A DNA stretch of 64,000 nt, from positions 62,001 through 126,000 of the forward strand of contig JAHWKY010000010.1 of assembly GCA_019347575.1 (NCBI GenBank). The letters run 5' to 3'. Below the pieces are notes generated by a model. That model ran no database searches. It was not told the origin of the DNA and saw nothing but the letters and a program-made list of their open reading frames with translations. Position 1 is the first letter of the stretch; the number at the start of each line of letters is the position of its first letter. Shown one piece after another: positions 27,416 through 36,036 of this stretch. Origin of the DNA: Actinomycetota bacterium. Lineage in GTDB: Bacteria > Actinomycetota > Nitriliruptoria > Nitriliruptorales > Nitriliruptoraceae. The translations under genes were made by a program, and so were the position numbers.

Positions 27416-27925
27416 CGACCGCCCCGCCGGAGCCCAGCCTCCCCCGGGGACGTCGCCGCCCCGCTCCAGCGCGAGCAGCGAGCGCTTGATGTCGAGTCCG
27501 CTGCCGTACCCACCCAGCGTGCCGTCGGCCGCGACGACGCGGTGGCATGGAACGATGATGGGGATGGGGTTGCGGTTGCACGCCCCGCCGACCGCGCGGG
27601 CGGCGCCGGGGCGGCCTGCCTCCTCGGCGATCTCGCCGTAGCTGGCCAGTTCGCCGTAGGGCACGCCGGCCATGGCCTCGTACACCGCGGCGTCGAACGC
27701 GCTCGACGCCGGTGTGGCCCAGTCGAGGGCGAAGGTGCGTCGGTCACCAGCGAAGTACGCGTCGAGCTGCGCGACGACCTGCTCGATGAACGGATCGCCG
27801 TGAGCGGCGACGGTGCGGGTGTCGGGCGGGGCGCCGTAGCACAGGCCGACGAGCACGTCACCGTCGGCCTCGATCGTCATCAGACCGAGTGGCGACTCGT
27901 ACGCCGCGACGCGGTACGCGCTCAC
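27392..27925 (-). CDS. ogt: Methylated-DNA--protein-cysteine methyltransferase
   Basis: This suicide repair enzyme moves the alkyl group from O6-alkylguanine to its own cysteine. The 177-residue protein has the active site IVPCHRVV, the winged-helix DNA-binding segment VPYGELASYGEIAEEAGRPGAARAVGGA, and GGYGSGLDIKRSLLALE. The N-terminal RNase H-like domain is complete. Its GTG start overlaps the prs stop (GTGA), so it is co-translated with prs, an unusual partnership. I use ogt because no Ada N-terminal domain is present. Confidence 0.93.
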   Translation of the reverse strand: MSAYRVAAYESPLGLMTIEADGDVLVGLCYGAPPDTRTVAAHGDPFIEQVVAQLDAYFAGDRRTFALDWATPASSAFDAAVYEAMAGVPYGELASYGEIAEEAGRPGAARAVGGACNRNPIPIIVPCHRVVAADGTLGGYGSGLDIKRSLLALERGGDVPGGGWAPAGRSSAREPLE

Positions 27926-28893
27926 GCGTTCTCGCCCCGGAAGATCTCCGACACCGACTCGTCCTCGAACACCGCGCGCAACGCCGACGCCAGGATCGGG
28001 GCGATCGACAGTACCCGCATCTTCGCCAGGCGCTTCTCCTCTGGGATCGGGAGGGTGTTGGTGACCACGACGGTCTCGATGGCGCTGTCGCGCAAACGCT
28101 CTGCCGCGGGGTCGGAGAACACCGGGTGGGTCGCGCAAGCGACGACCGCCCTCGCGCCCCGCTCTTTCAGCAGCCTCGCCGCGCCCGTGATCGTCCCGGC
28201 GGTATCGATCATGTCGTCGACGAGCACAGCCGTGCGTCCGTCCACGTCACCGACGATCTCCAAGCTCTCCGCGACGTTGTGCTCGACCGGATCACGGCGC
28301 TTGTGCAGGATCGCGATCGGTGCGTCGAGGTGGTGGGCGAACTTCTCGGTGAGGCGCACCCGCCCCGCGTCCGGGGACACGATCACGCGCTTCTGGGGCG
28401 GCACGTTCTCCTCGATCCACTGCAGCAGCAGCGGCAGCGCGGTGAGGTGGTCGAAGGGTGTGTCGAAGAACCCCTGGATCTGGCCCGTGTGCAGGTCCAC
28501 CGACATGACGCGGTCCACGCCGGCGGCCTGGTACAGCTCGGCGACGAGCTTGGCCGCGATCGGCTCGCGCGACAGCGTCTTCTTGTCCGACCGCGCGTAG
28601 CCGTAGTAGGGCATCACGGCGATGATCCGCTTGGCCGAGGCCCGCTTCAACGCGTCGATCATGAGCAGCTGCTCCATGATGTGCGCGTTCACCGGCTCGA
28701 TGTGGCACTGGATGACGAACGCGTCGGCGCCTCGGACCGATTCGAGGTAGCGGACGTAGCGTTCGCCGTTGGCGAAGCTCGCCAGCTTCACCTCCCCCAG
28801 CCGCATGCCCAGGTGGTCGGCGACCTCGCGTGACAGCTCGGGGTACGACGACCCGGAGAAGATCATCATGCGCTTCTTGGTGGGGATCTCCAT
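27922..28893 (-). CDS. prs: Ribose-phosphate pyrophosphokinase
   Basis: PRPP synthetase makes 5-phosphoribosyl-1-diphosphate for nucleotide, histidine and tryptophan synthesis. The 323-residue sequence shows the class I signatures SFANGERYVRYLESVRGAD, VMPYYGYARSDKK, VDLHTGQIQGFFDTPFDHL, VSPDAGRVRLTEKFA and the PRPP loop VLVDDMIDTAGTI. GAGGGAGC precedes the ATG. It follows glmU after a 60-bp gap, the conserved actinobacterial order. Confidence 0.96.
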   Translation of the reverse strand: MEIPTKKRMMIFSGSSYPELSREVADHLGMRLGEVKLASFANGERYVRYLESVRGADAFVIQCHIEPVNAHIMEQLLMIDALKRASAKRIIAVMPYYGYARSDKKTLSREPIAAKLVAELYQAAGVDRVMSVDLHTGQIQGFFDTPFDHLTALPLLLQWIEENVPPQKRVIVSPDAGRVRLTEKFAHHLDAPIAILHKRRDPVEHNVAESLEIVGDVDGRTAVLVDDMIDTAGTITGAARLLKERGARAVVACATHPVFSDPAAERLRDSAIETVVVTNTLPIPEEKRLAKMRVLSIAPILASALRAVFEDESVSEIFRGENA

Positions 28894-28953
28894 GGGCTCC
28901 CTCGGGTGCCGTCACATCCAGGCTACCGGCCGATCCGCGTCGCTCAGCCGCAG

Positions 28954-30348
28954 TCAGGCGTCCCCCTGCGACCGTGCCTCGCGGCGCTTCGCCGCCCATC
29001 CGGTAACCGTCTGCTGTTCGCTGCGTTCGAGCGCGAGGGCGTCCGCCGGGACGTCCGAGGTGATCACCGAACCCGCGCCGGTGACCGCCCCGGCACCGAT
29101 CTCGATCGGCGCCACGAGCATGGTGTCGGAGCCAACGAACGCGCCGTCGCCCACCGTGGTCTCGTGCTTGTCGAAACCATCGAAGTTGCACGTGATCGTG
29201 CCAGCACCGATGTTGGCATCCCGCCCGATCGTCGCGTCGCCGATGTAGGACAGATGGGGCACCTTCGCACCCTCGGCGAGGCGTGACTTCTTGATCTCGA
29301 CGAACCCGCCCGCCTTCGCTCCCCGATCGAGGACGGTACCCGGACGCAGGTAGGTGAACGGTCCCACCGTGGCCTCCGGCCCGACGACCGCATGCTTGAC
29401 GACGGCGTTCGTCACGTGCGCCTCGTCCCCGACCTCGGCGGCCACCAGGTGGCAGTTGGGGCCGACCGTGGCACGCTCGCCGATCTCGGTCGCGTCCTCG
29501 AGGATGCAGTTGGGGTACAGAACGGTGTCGGCTCCCACCTTCACGTCGACGTCGACGTACGTCGTGTCGGGGTCGAGGACCGTCACGCCCTCGCTCATCA
29601 ACCGGTCGAGCACGCGGCCCCGCAGTACCGCCGCAGCGTCGGCCAGCTGTCGCCGATCGTTCACTCCGGCGACCTCGTCCGGCGCAGCTGCGTGCGCGGT
29701 GACGCGCACCCCCCGTGTCGCCACCACCTCGATCACGTCCGTGAGGTACATCTCGCTCTGAACGTTGTCGGTCCCCAGTCCTGCCAGGCTCTCGGCGAGC
29801 AAAGAGCGGCGGAAGGCGTAGACCCCCCCGTTGACCTCCGTGATGGTCAGCTCCTCGTCGGTCGCGTCGTCCTGTTCGACCACGCGCGCCACGTCATCGC
29901 CGTCGCGGACGATGCGGCCGTAGCCCGTCGGGTCATCGACGGTGGCCGTCAGCAGCGCAGCCCCGTCCAGAGCGGACTCCACGAGCGAGGTGAGCGTGGC
30001 ACTCCCGAGCAGAGGCGTGTCCCCGGGGAGGACCAGCACGTGCTGCGCCGCGTCACCGAGCGAGTCGACCGCGACGCGGGTCGCGTGGCCGGTGCCGAGC
30101 TGCTCCTTCTGGAGCGCGAACGTGATGCCGGGCAGGTCCGCGGTTCGCGCCTCCGCCTCGACCTCCTCGGCCTGGTGCCCGACGACGACCACGACCTGCC
30201 CGGCACCCAGCGGGCGGACCGCCTCGAGGACGTGATGCAGCATCGATCGCCCCGCCGCACGGTGCAGGACCTTGGCCAGGTCGGACTTGAAACGCGTGCC
30301 TTTGCCGGCGGCCAGGATCACGACGGCGAGGTCGGGGCGGGTCGTCAC
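28954..30348 (-). CDS. glmU: Bifunctional N-acetylglucosamine-1-phosphate uridyltransferase / glucosamine-1-phosphate acetyltransferase
   Basis: GlmU makes UDP-N-acetylglucosamine for peptidoglycan. The 464-residue protein has the N-terminal nucleotidyltransferase (VVILAAGKGTRFKSDLAKVLH, QKEQLGTGHA, LPGDTPLL) to about residue 235. The left-handed beta-helix acetyltransferase follows, with hexapeptides such as IGERATVGP, then TYLRPG and GAGTITCNFDG. Length and motif order are normal. The GTG start has GAGGAG upstream. It leads the glmU-prs-ogt unit. Confidence 0.96.
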   Translation of the reverse strand: MTTRPDLAVVILAAGKGTRFKSDLAKVLHRAAGRSMLHHVLEAVRPLGAGQVVVVVGHQAEEVEAEARTADLPGITFALQKEQLGTGHATRVAVDSLGDAAQHVLVLPGDTPLLGSATLTSLVESALDGAALLTATVDDPTGYGRIVRDGDDVARVVEQDDATDEELTITEVNGGVYAFRRSLLAESLAGLGTDNVQSEMYLTDVIEVVATRGVRVTAHAAAPDEVAGVNDRRQLADAAAVLRGRVLDRLMSEGVTVLDPDTTYVDVDVKVGADTVLYPNCILEDATEIGERATVGPNCHLVAAEVGDEAHVTNAVVKHAVVGPEATVGPFTYLRPGTVLDRGAKAGGFVEIKKSRLAEGAKVPHLSYIGDATIGRDANIGAGTITCNFDGFDKHETTVGDGAFVGSDTMLVAPIEIGAGAVTGAGSVITSDVPADALALERSEQQTVTGWAAKRREARSQGDA

Positions 30349-30590
30349 GCGGAGCTCCTCGTGAGTGGTGGCAGCAGCGGCCGCTGGTCGCCCTCTCGCT
30401 TCGACCTATCCGTGCCGTGCCGCCCGGAACCTACCGCGCGCGATGCGGTCACGATCCGGCATCGCCCGCTCCTTGCGCTCATCCGACCCCGGGGCGTTCG
30501 GCCCTGGACGTCCGCCGCGAGAGGGCCGAGTATGTGACCGACGGTGCGCGCATGAGCGCACGGTCGTATCGCAGACAGGAGGTGGTGCAC

Positions 30591-31052
30591 GTGACCGTTG
30601 TCACCGAACATCTGGAACAGAAAGGCATCAACTTCGAGGTCCTGCCTCACGCACGGACCGTCACCGCTATGAGCGAAGCCCACGAACTGGGGCTCGATCC
30701 CGACGAGGTCATCAAGGCGGTCGTCCTCGACATCGAGACGGGACACGCTCTGGGCGTCATCCCGGCCTCGTGCCGGCTCGACCTCGACCTCATCCGTGAG
30801 GCGCTCGCCGACGAGACCGCGAGGCTGGCGACCGAGGACGAGATCGAGGCGGACCTGCCGGAGTTCGAGCTCGGCGCGGTGCCCCCGCTGCCGTCGCTGC
30901 TGCACGTGCCGGTCGTGATCGACCCGAAGGTCCTCGAGCACCGGCGCATCACGTTCGCAGCCGGGAGCCAGCGCGAATCGGTGCGGACCTCGCCCCACGG
31001 GCTGTTCACGGGCGCGAGCGTGACCATCACGCCGATCACACGACGGGACTGA
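30591..31052 (+). CDS. YbaK/prolyl-tRNA deacylase-like protein
   Basis: The protein of about 153 residues has the YbaK/ProX-type editing domain (VTEHLEQKGINFEVLPHARTVTAMSEAHELGLDPDEVIKAVVLD), which removes wrong amino acids from tRNA. The usual conserved lysine is present in VIKAVVL, and the pocket segment SPHGLFTGA follows later. I chose the GTG at 30591 because AGGAGG lies 7 nt upstream; a GTG at 30585 is too close to that site. It stands alone, divergent from glmU and convergent with tRNA-Gln. It could also act as a free aminoacyl-tRNA deacylase of unknown specificity. Confidence 0.8.
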   Translation: MTVVTEHLEQKGINFEVLPHARTVTAMSEAHELGLDPDEVIKAVVLDIETGHALGVIPASCRLDLDLIREALADETARLATEDEIEADLPEFELGAVPPLPSLLHVPVVIDPKVLEHRRITFAAGSQRESVRTSPHGLFTGASVTITPITRRD

Positions 31053-31119
31053 CCTCGCGGCCCACGACGTGCAGGGGAGGATCCGGCGCGCCCGCGAGGG
31101 ACGCGTGCACGGTTGGCGG

Positions 31120-31194
31120 TGGCTGGGAGGCAGGGGCTCGAACCCTGAATACCGACTCCAAAGGACGGCGTGTTGCCAGTTACACCACCTCCCA
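31120..31194 (-). tRNA. tRNA-Gln (anticodon UUG)
   Basis: The cloverleaf has acceptor TGGGAGG/CCTCCCA with discriminator G, D arm GTG/CAC around TAACTGGCAA, anticodon loop CTTTGGA (anticodon TTG) and T arm CAGGG-TTCGAGC-CCCTG. CCA is encoded (31122-31120). The U1-A72 pair and the D arm match actinobacterial glutamine tRNAs. The anticodon stem CCGTC/GTCGG has a U-U mismatch at pair 30:40. Confidence 0.93.
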
Positions 31195-31289
31195 AGGGGT
31201 GGACACGGCGACGTTCGCACGCACACGCATCCTGCGTCGAGGGTAGCCGCAGGGTCCTCGTCGCTCTCGTCGCGCGCACCGCTGTCGCG

Positions 31290-32258
31290 TCAGGCGAACG
31301 TTTCGGGCCCACCGGCCGGCGAGGTTACGACGTGGACGCGATCGAACCGTCCGGCGACCTGCTCCGCGATCGTGGCGGCGGACACGGCATCTGGGGCGAG
31401 TCCGACGACCGTCGGGCCCGAGCCGCTGACGACCGCCCCGAGCGCCCCCGCCTCCAGCAGCGCATCGCGCGCGTCACGTAGCGCGGGCCGGAGGTGGAAG
31501 GTCGCGGGTTCAAGCTCGTTGTGCAGCGCCGCCCCGAGCGCCTCCGCATCCCGGGTGCGGAGTGCCTGCAGGACCGCATCCGGCTCGACCTGACTCGGTG
31601 CCGCCACCTCGTCCCACGTGCGGTAGACGTCCGCCGTGGCGAGCGGAGGGTGGTGCACGCCGACGACCCAGTGGAACGTGCCGTGGCACAGCACCTGGGC
31701 GGTCGCGGCGCCCGTCCCGGTCGCCAGCGCGGTCCCACCGACCACGCAGAAGGGCACGTCCGCGCCGAGCCGCTCGGCGATGGCCCGGATCTCGTCGCGG
31801 TCGAGGTCGCAGTCCCAGAGGCGGTTCAGCGCCACGAGCGTCGCCGCAGCGTCCGCGGACCCGCCCGCCATCCCGGCCGCGACCGGGATCCGCTTGGTGA
31901 GACGCAACCGCGTGACCGGCCCGGAGTCGCTGTCGGCCTCGTCGATGCGCTCGACGCCGATCGTTCGCGCCAGCGCGCACGCGGCTCTGACGGCGAGGTT
32001 GGAACGGTCGTCAGGGACCAGCGCGCCTCCGTCGTGCTCGAACACCAGCGACATGAGCCGCCGCGCCGCGGGGTGGAACACCGACTCCCCCTCGAGCGCA
32101 GCTTCCACCTCGTCGTGCAGGGCGACGGTCTGGAACACGGTGACGATCTCGTGGAAGCCGTCGTCGCGGCGGCCGCGCACGGCGAGGAAGAGGTTGATCT
32201 TCGCGGGGATCCGGACTCGTACCCGGGCGGCAGGTCCGTTGCGTTGACGACTTCTCAC
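31290..32258 (-). CDS. ispE: 4-diphosphocytidyl-2-C-methyl-D-erythritol kinase
   Basis: IspE phosphorylates CDP-methylerythritol in the MEP isoprenoid pathway. The 322-residue GHMP kinase has the opening RVRIPAKINLFLAVRGRRDDGFHEI, the glycine-rich phosphate loop IPVAAGMAGGSADAAATLVALN and GAVVSGSGPTVVGLA. The GTG start is preceded by a GGGACGGG stretch. It sits 21 bp downstream of rsmA on the same strand, matching the conserved tatD-rsmA-ispE order. Confidence 0.95.
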   Translation of the reverse strand: MRSRQRNGPAARVRVRIPAKINLFLAVRGRRDDGFHEIVTVFQTVALHDEVEAALEGESVFHPAARRLMSLVFEHDGGALVPDDRSNLAVRAACALARTIGVERIDEADSDSGPVTRLRLTKRIPVAAGMAGGSADAAATLVALNRLWDCDLDRDEIRAIAERLGADVPFCVVGGTALATGTGAATAQVLCHGTFHWVVGVHHPPLATADVYRTWDEVAAPSQVEPDAVLQALRTRDAEALGAALHNELEPATFHLRPALRDARDALLEAGALGAVVSGSGPTVVGLAPDAVSAATIAEQVAGRFDRVHVVTSPAGGPETFA

Positions 32259-32279
32259 GCCCGTCCCTCACCGACTCCG

Positions 32280-33158
32280 CTAGACGCTCCCGTGGCCCGC
32301 ATCGCGCGGCCGCAGCCTACTGACGACGTCCTCCGACACCGCATCGAGCGCCACGGCGACCCGGACGTGGCCCACCGGGGTGAGCTGCTCCGCGCGCGCA
32401 CCGGGGTCGATGCCGGCGGCCTGCAGCCGCGACTCGACGTCGGGATGGATCCGTCGGAGGTTGTTGCGCATCGTCTTGCGTCGCGATGCGAACGCCGCGT
32501 CGACGACCCCGCCGATCGCCGCTCGCTCCTCACGTGTGAGCGACCCGGTGCGCGTGAGACGGACGGTCACGCTGGCCACCTTCGGCACCGGGTGGAAGAC
32601 GCGTCGCGGGACCTCGGCGACGAGCGCGACATCGGCGGCGAGCGCGATCTTCACGCTCACCGCCCCGTACGCCTCGTTCCCCGGCCGTGCAGCCCACCGC
32701 TGCCCTACCTCACGCTGCACCATCACGAACAGCTCGTCGATGCGGTCACCGGCGAGCACCTGCATGACGAGGGGAGTGGCGACGTTGTACGGCAGGTTCG
32801 CCACCAGCCGAGCACGACGGTCGGGGACCAGCTCGCCGAGGTCGATCTCCAGCGCGTCGGCGTGGACGATCCTGACGTTGGGACAGTCACCGACCGTCGT
32901 CGCGAGCGCGCGTACGAGCCCGGCGTCCACCTCGACGGCGACGACCTGGCGCGCGACCTCGGCGAGTCCGATCGTGAGCGAACCCAGACCGGGCCCGATC
33001 TCCACGATCGTGTCCTGCGGCCCGACCCCCGCGTCGCGGACGGTCTTGCGGACCGTGTTCGGGTCGGTGACGAAGTTCTGCCCCGCGCTGCGGCGGGGCG
33101 CGAGGCCGTGCTCTTGGAGCAGACGCCGCACGTCGGTCGGCGTCAAGTACCCGGTCAC
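32280..33158 (-). CDS. rsmA: 16S rRNA (adenine1518/1519-N6)-dimethyltransferase
   Basis: RsmA (KsgA) dimethylates two adenines in helix 45 of 16S rRNA late in small-subunit assembly. The 292-residue protein shows RRSAGQNFVTDPNTV, the SAM-binding IVEIGPGLGSLT, the acidic loop VAVEVD, the catalytic NLPYNVATPLVM and ASRRKTMRNNL. I chose the GTG at 33158, whose TG overlaps the tatD TGA (GTGA), so the two are translationally coupled. The open frame extends into tatD without homology. Mycobacteria carry rpfB between tatD and ksgA; here there is none. Confidence 0.96.
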   Translation of the reverse strand: MTGYLTPTDVRRLLQEHGLAPRRSAGQNFVTDPNTVRKTVRDAGVGPQDTIVEIGPGLGSLTIGLAEVARQVVAVEVDAGLVRALATTVGDCPNVRIVHADALEIDLGELVPDRRARLVANLPYNVATPLVMQVLAGDRIDELFVMVQREVGQRWAARPGNEAYGAVSVKIALAADVALVAEVPRRVFHPVPKVASVTVRLTRTGSLTREERAAIGGVVDAAFASRRKTMRNNLRRIHPDVESRLQAAGIDPGARAEQLTPVGHVRVAVALDAVSEDVVSRLRPRDAGHGSV

Positions 33159-33934
33159 GTGGAGGGCAAGTCGAACGCTCGCCGCGCGTTGTCCGAGATC
33201 TGGTCCGCCAGAGCAGAGGGCTCGACGCCACGCACCTCGGCGAGTGTGGCCACGATGTGGGGGATGTTCGCTGGCTCGTTGGGCTGCCCGCGGTGTGGGA
33301 CGGGGCTGAGGAAGGGAGTGTCGGTCTCGGTGAGCAGCAGTTCGGCTGGCGCCTTGGCCGCGACGGCGCGCAGCTCGTCGGCGGTCTTGAACGTGACGTT
33401 GCCGGCGAACGACAGGTACCAGCCCTGGTCGATGCACCGGTCGGTGACGTCGAGGTCCCCCGAGAAGCAGTGCATGACCACGCGGTCGGGGGCGCCCTCG
33501 TCCTCGAGGATGCGCAGCGTGTCCGGCCACGCGTCGCGGCAGTGGATCACGAGGGTCTTGTCGTGCTTCTTCGCCAGCTCGATGTGGCGTCGGAAGGACC
33601 GCTCCTGGACGCCCGGAGCCGCGCCCCGTCGGTAGAAGTCCATCCCGGTCTCGCCGATCCCCACCACGGCCTTCTGCCCCGCGAGTCGCTCGATGACCTC
33701 CATCACGTGGTGGGTGGCCTCCATCGCGTCGTTGGGGTGGACCCCGACGACGGCGTACACGCCCTCCTCACGGTGGCGGTGGGCGAGGGTGACCGCCTGG
33801 GTCGACCGCGCCATGTCGGTGCCGACGGTGATGAGCGTCGTGACCCCTTGCTGGTGCGCACGCTTGATCAGCGTGGAGGGATCGAGGTCGTCGTGCATCT
33901 CGAGGTGGCAGTGCGTGTCGACGTAGGCGGGCAC
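33155..33934 (-). CDS. tatD: TatD family metal-dependent hydrolase
   Basis: A 259-residue TIM-barrel deoxyribonuclease of the TatD family. Metal ligands are visible in VDTHCHLEMHDD, IGETGMDFYRR, VIHCRDAW, VMHCFSGD and LLTETDTPFLSP. Family members act as 3'-5' DNA or RNA exonucleases in repair and quality control. The GTG start has GGGGGA seven bases upstream. It leads the tatD-rsmA-ispE unit. Confidence 0.93.
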   Translation of the reverse strand: MPAYVDTHCHLEMHDDLDPSTLIKRAHQQGVTTLITVGTDMARSTQAVTLAHRHREEGVYAVVGVHPNDAMEATHHVMEVIERLAGQKAVVGIGETGMDFYRRGAAPGVQERSFRRHIELAKKHDKTLVIHCRDAWPDTLRILEDEGAPDRVVMHCFSGDLDVTDRCIDQGWYLSFAGNVTFKTADELRAVAAKAPAELLLTETDTPFLSPVPHRGQPNEPANIPHIVATLAEVRGVEPSALADQISDNARRAFDLPST

Positions 33935-33987
33935 GGTGTTCCCCCGGCGGTTGCTGATGTGGCTTCGAGCTCGCGCCCCGTCGGATC

Positions 33988-34014
33988 CGAGCCGTCTCCC
34001 GTCGACGGCTCGGT
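33988..34014. terminator. Hairpin between the membrane-anchored partner gene and tatD
   Basis: CCGAGCCGTC-TCCCGTC-GACGGCTCGG is a perfect 10-bp stem with a 7-nt loop in the 182-bp gap. It lies downstream of the sigma-factor unit and upstream of tatD, both on the minus strand. No T-run follows. Confidence 0.45.
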
Positions 34015-34116
34015 GTCGCGTGGTCTTCGACCGCGGTCAACGACCGTGGTCGTAGACGGCGGGGCGTGGCACGACCCGCCACTACTGGGCGGGCCGCGTA
34101 GGCAGCGTACCAGCCG

Positions 34117-36036
34117 CTACTCGTCCGGGACAGGCGTCAGGCTGTCGTCGACGAGCGCGAGCGCCCCATCGGACTGGCGCTCCAGCCACAGCCCCTCCGC
34201 CAGGTCGAACTCGCCCCCACTGCTGCGCCAGCGGGCGGTGAAGGAGGCCACCTCGCTGCCGGTTTCGGTCGTGGTCCACGGTCCCCACTCGTCGAGCTCG
34301 AGGTCGAGGTCCCTGCCGAGCCGCGAGGTATCGATCTCCCAGCTGGCGTTGTCATCGGCGAGGCGGCCCGTGCCAGGGCCACCGGACCAGCCGACGGTGC
34401 GCAAGCCGAAGGTGCCCGTCCCGGTGTCCTCCTCGATCCAGGCGATGTGGCGGCCGTCGCTCGACCACACGGCGACCGGCTCGGAGCCGCTACCCACGAC
34501 GCTGGCCGAGATCTGGTGCTGCTGCGGGAACGGCGTGTACGGCGTCGGCTCACCGTCGACAACCGAGATCCAACCGAGCTCCGCCCCGTCGCCCAGCCAC
34601 AGGACGAGGACGGTGAGGTCAGCGATCGTCGAGCCGGGACGGACGGCGAGGCGCGCGGGGCGGAACTCGCAGTCCTCGGCATCGGTGCAGGGCGAGTCGT
34701 ACAACGTCGCCGTGACGCGGCCCGTGCCGTCCCGCACGACGACGTCGCCCAGGCCCTCGATCGCGACGGTCGGGGCAGTCTCGCCGGTGGGCGGTGCGGT
34801 CGGCTGCTCCTCACCTGGCGGCGGGGGTGGCGGCGGGAAGTTCATGCCGACGAACGCTCCCGCGGAAGCGGTGCCCGGGACCTCCACCGTGTTGCCGTTG
34901 AACGCATCGATCAGCCACGCACGACCCCCCTGTCCCAGCAGCACGGTCGTGGCCTCTGCCGTCATCCACACCGACGATGGGTCCGACGTCTGCGCCAGCT
35001 CCGCCGGCAGGGGCACGTCACGGGGTCCCTCCGGGCCACCAGTAATCGTCAGGGAGAACCGAACGGAACCCTCGCCAGAACCCTCGACGGCCCACAGGTA
35101 CTCGTCCAGGCCCATGCCGACGTCGACGATGTCGATCGGCACGCGACCACCGACCACCTCGAGCGGGGTCACCGCCCCAAACTCGACCGCGTTCCCATGG
35201 AGCCGGACCGGAACGCGGTAGGCCTCCAAGCCCTCCTGGTACGTCGTGATGACGATGGCATCGTCGCGGTTCCAGTCTTGTGCCGCGTACCCGCGGTTGG
35301 GTAGGTCGGTGAGTGCGTACGAGGCGGTGACATCGGTCGGGCCTTGGGTCCCGAAGCCCACGACGCGCAGCATCGGTGAAGCAGCCTCCAGCGCGGGCAT
35401 CTCCACCCACGCGACGTACTCGCCGTCTGGAGAGAAGGCAGCGGCAGGCGTGCTGGCTGGGGCGGTATCTGACGTGATCGCGTGGTCGTCGAGGAAGTAG
35501 TCGCCGCTCGTCGTGGTCAGATCCGCGAGATCGTTGCCCGTCGCGCGGAGCCAACGCTGCTCCCACCTCCCTTCCGCGAGGACGGTGTAGACCACGAGGA
35601 CGTCGGTGTCGGTCGACTGCGGACTCACGGCGATGTAGGCGATCTCGCACTCGCACGCCGACTGATCGAGGTCGAGCAGGGTCGCCTGTCCGACCCCGTG
35701 GACATCGCGGACGACGATGTCCTCGCCGTCGGTGGTGACGATGCCGTACACCCCAAGGCCGGTGGTACCGGTGGGCGTCTGCTGGTCGGACGGAGCGTCG
35801 GCGGGTGGTGTGTCGAGCACGCCGGGACGGGGTAGGGCGTCGTCGTCGAGGACGGCGGGGATGGCGACGGTCAGCGCCCCGACCACAACAGCCACGCTCA
35901 ACCCCGCGAACAACCAGGTGAGCTGTGCACGCCGGCGGGTCTCCTTCTGCACACGCTCCCAGAGTTGGGGAGTGGGTTCGACGTCGGTCGCGCGGTCGCG
36001 CAGGCTCTCGCGAAGACGATCCTCGATGGAGCTCAT
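34117..36036 (-). CDS. Large membrane-anchored protein partner of the sigma factor (possible anti-sigma)
   Basis: This 639-residue protein has a short cytoplasmic N-terminus (MSSIEDRLRESLRDRATDVEPTPQLWERVQ), one membrane helix (LTWLFAGLSVAVVVGALTVAIPAVL, about 42-66) and a long extracytoplasmic part. Two similar beta-rich halves can be seen, each with a VVRDG/VVRDVHG strand, an AAFSPDGEYVAWVE or VWSSDGRHIAWIE WD-like motif and a VVGFGTQGP/TVGWSGGP strand. A proline run (PPPPPPP near residue 400) separates them. The ATG overlaps the sigma-factor stop (ATGA). The position suggests a membrane sensor that binds the sigma factor, but the cytoplasmic part shows no recognised zinc-binding anti-sigma motif. 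Confidence 0.7.
   Translation of the reverse strand: MSSIEDRLRESLRDRATDVEPTPQLWERVQKETRRRAQLTWLFAGLSVAVVVGALTVAIPAVLDDDALPRPGVLDTPPADAPSDQQTPTGTTGLGVYGIVTTDGEDIVVRDVHGVGQATLLDLDQSACECEIAYIAVSPQSTDTDVLVVYTVLAEGRWEQRWLRATGNDLADLTTTSGDYFLDDHAITSDTAPASTPAAAFSPDGEYVAWVEMPALEAASPMLRVVGFGTQGPTDVTASYALTDLPNRGYAAQDWNRDDAIVITTYQEGLEAYRVPVRLHGNAVEFGAVTPLEVVGGRVPIDIVDVGMGLDEYLWAVEGSGEGSVRFSLTITGGPEGPRDVPLPAELAQTSDPSSVWMTAEATTVLLGQGGRAWLIDAFNGNTVEVPGTASAGAFVGMNFPPPPPPPGEEQPTAPPTGETAPTVAIEGLGDVVVRDGTGRVTATLYDSPCTDAEDCEFRPARLAVRPGSTIADLTVLVLWLGDGAELGWISVVDGEPTPYTPFPQQHQISASVVGSGSEPVAVWSSDGRHIAWIEEDTGTGTFGLRTVGWSGGPGTGRLADDNASWEIDTSRLGRDLDLELDEWGPWTTTETGSEVASFTARWRSSGGEFDLAEGLWLERQSDGALALVDDSLTPVPDE

Noticed and set aside
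31494-33635. A 713-codon plus-strand frame
   Set aside because: It covers ispE, rsmA and tatD in antisense, all of which have firm family motifs.
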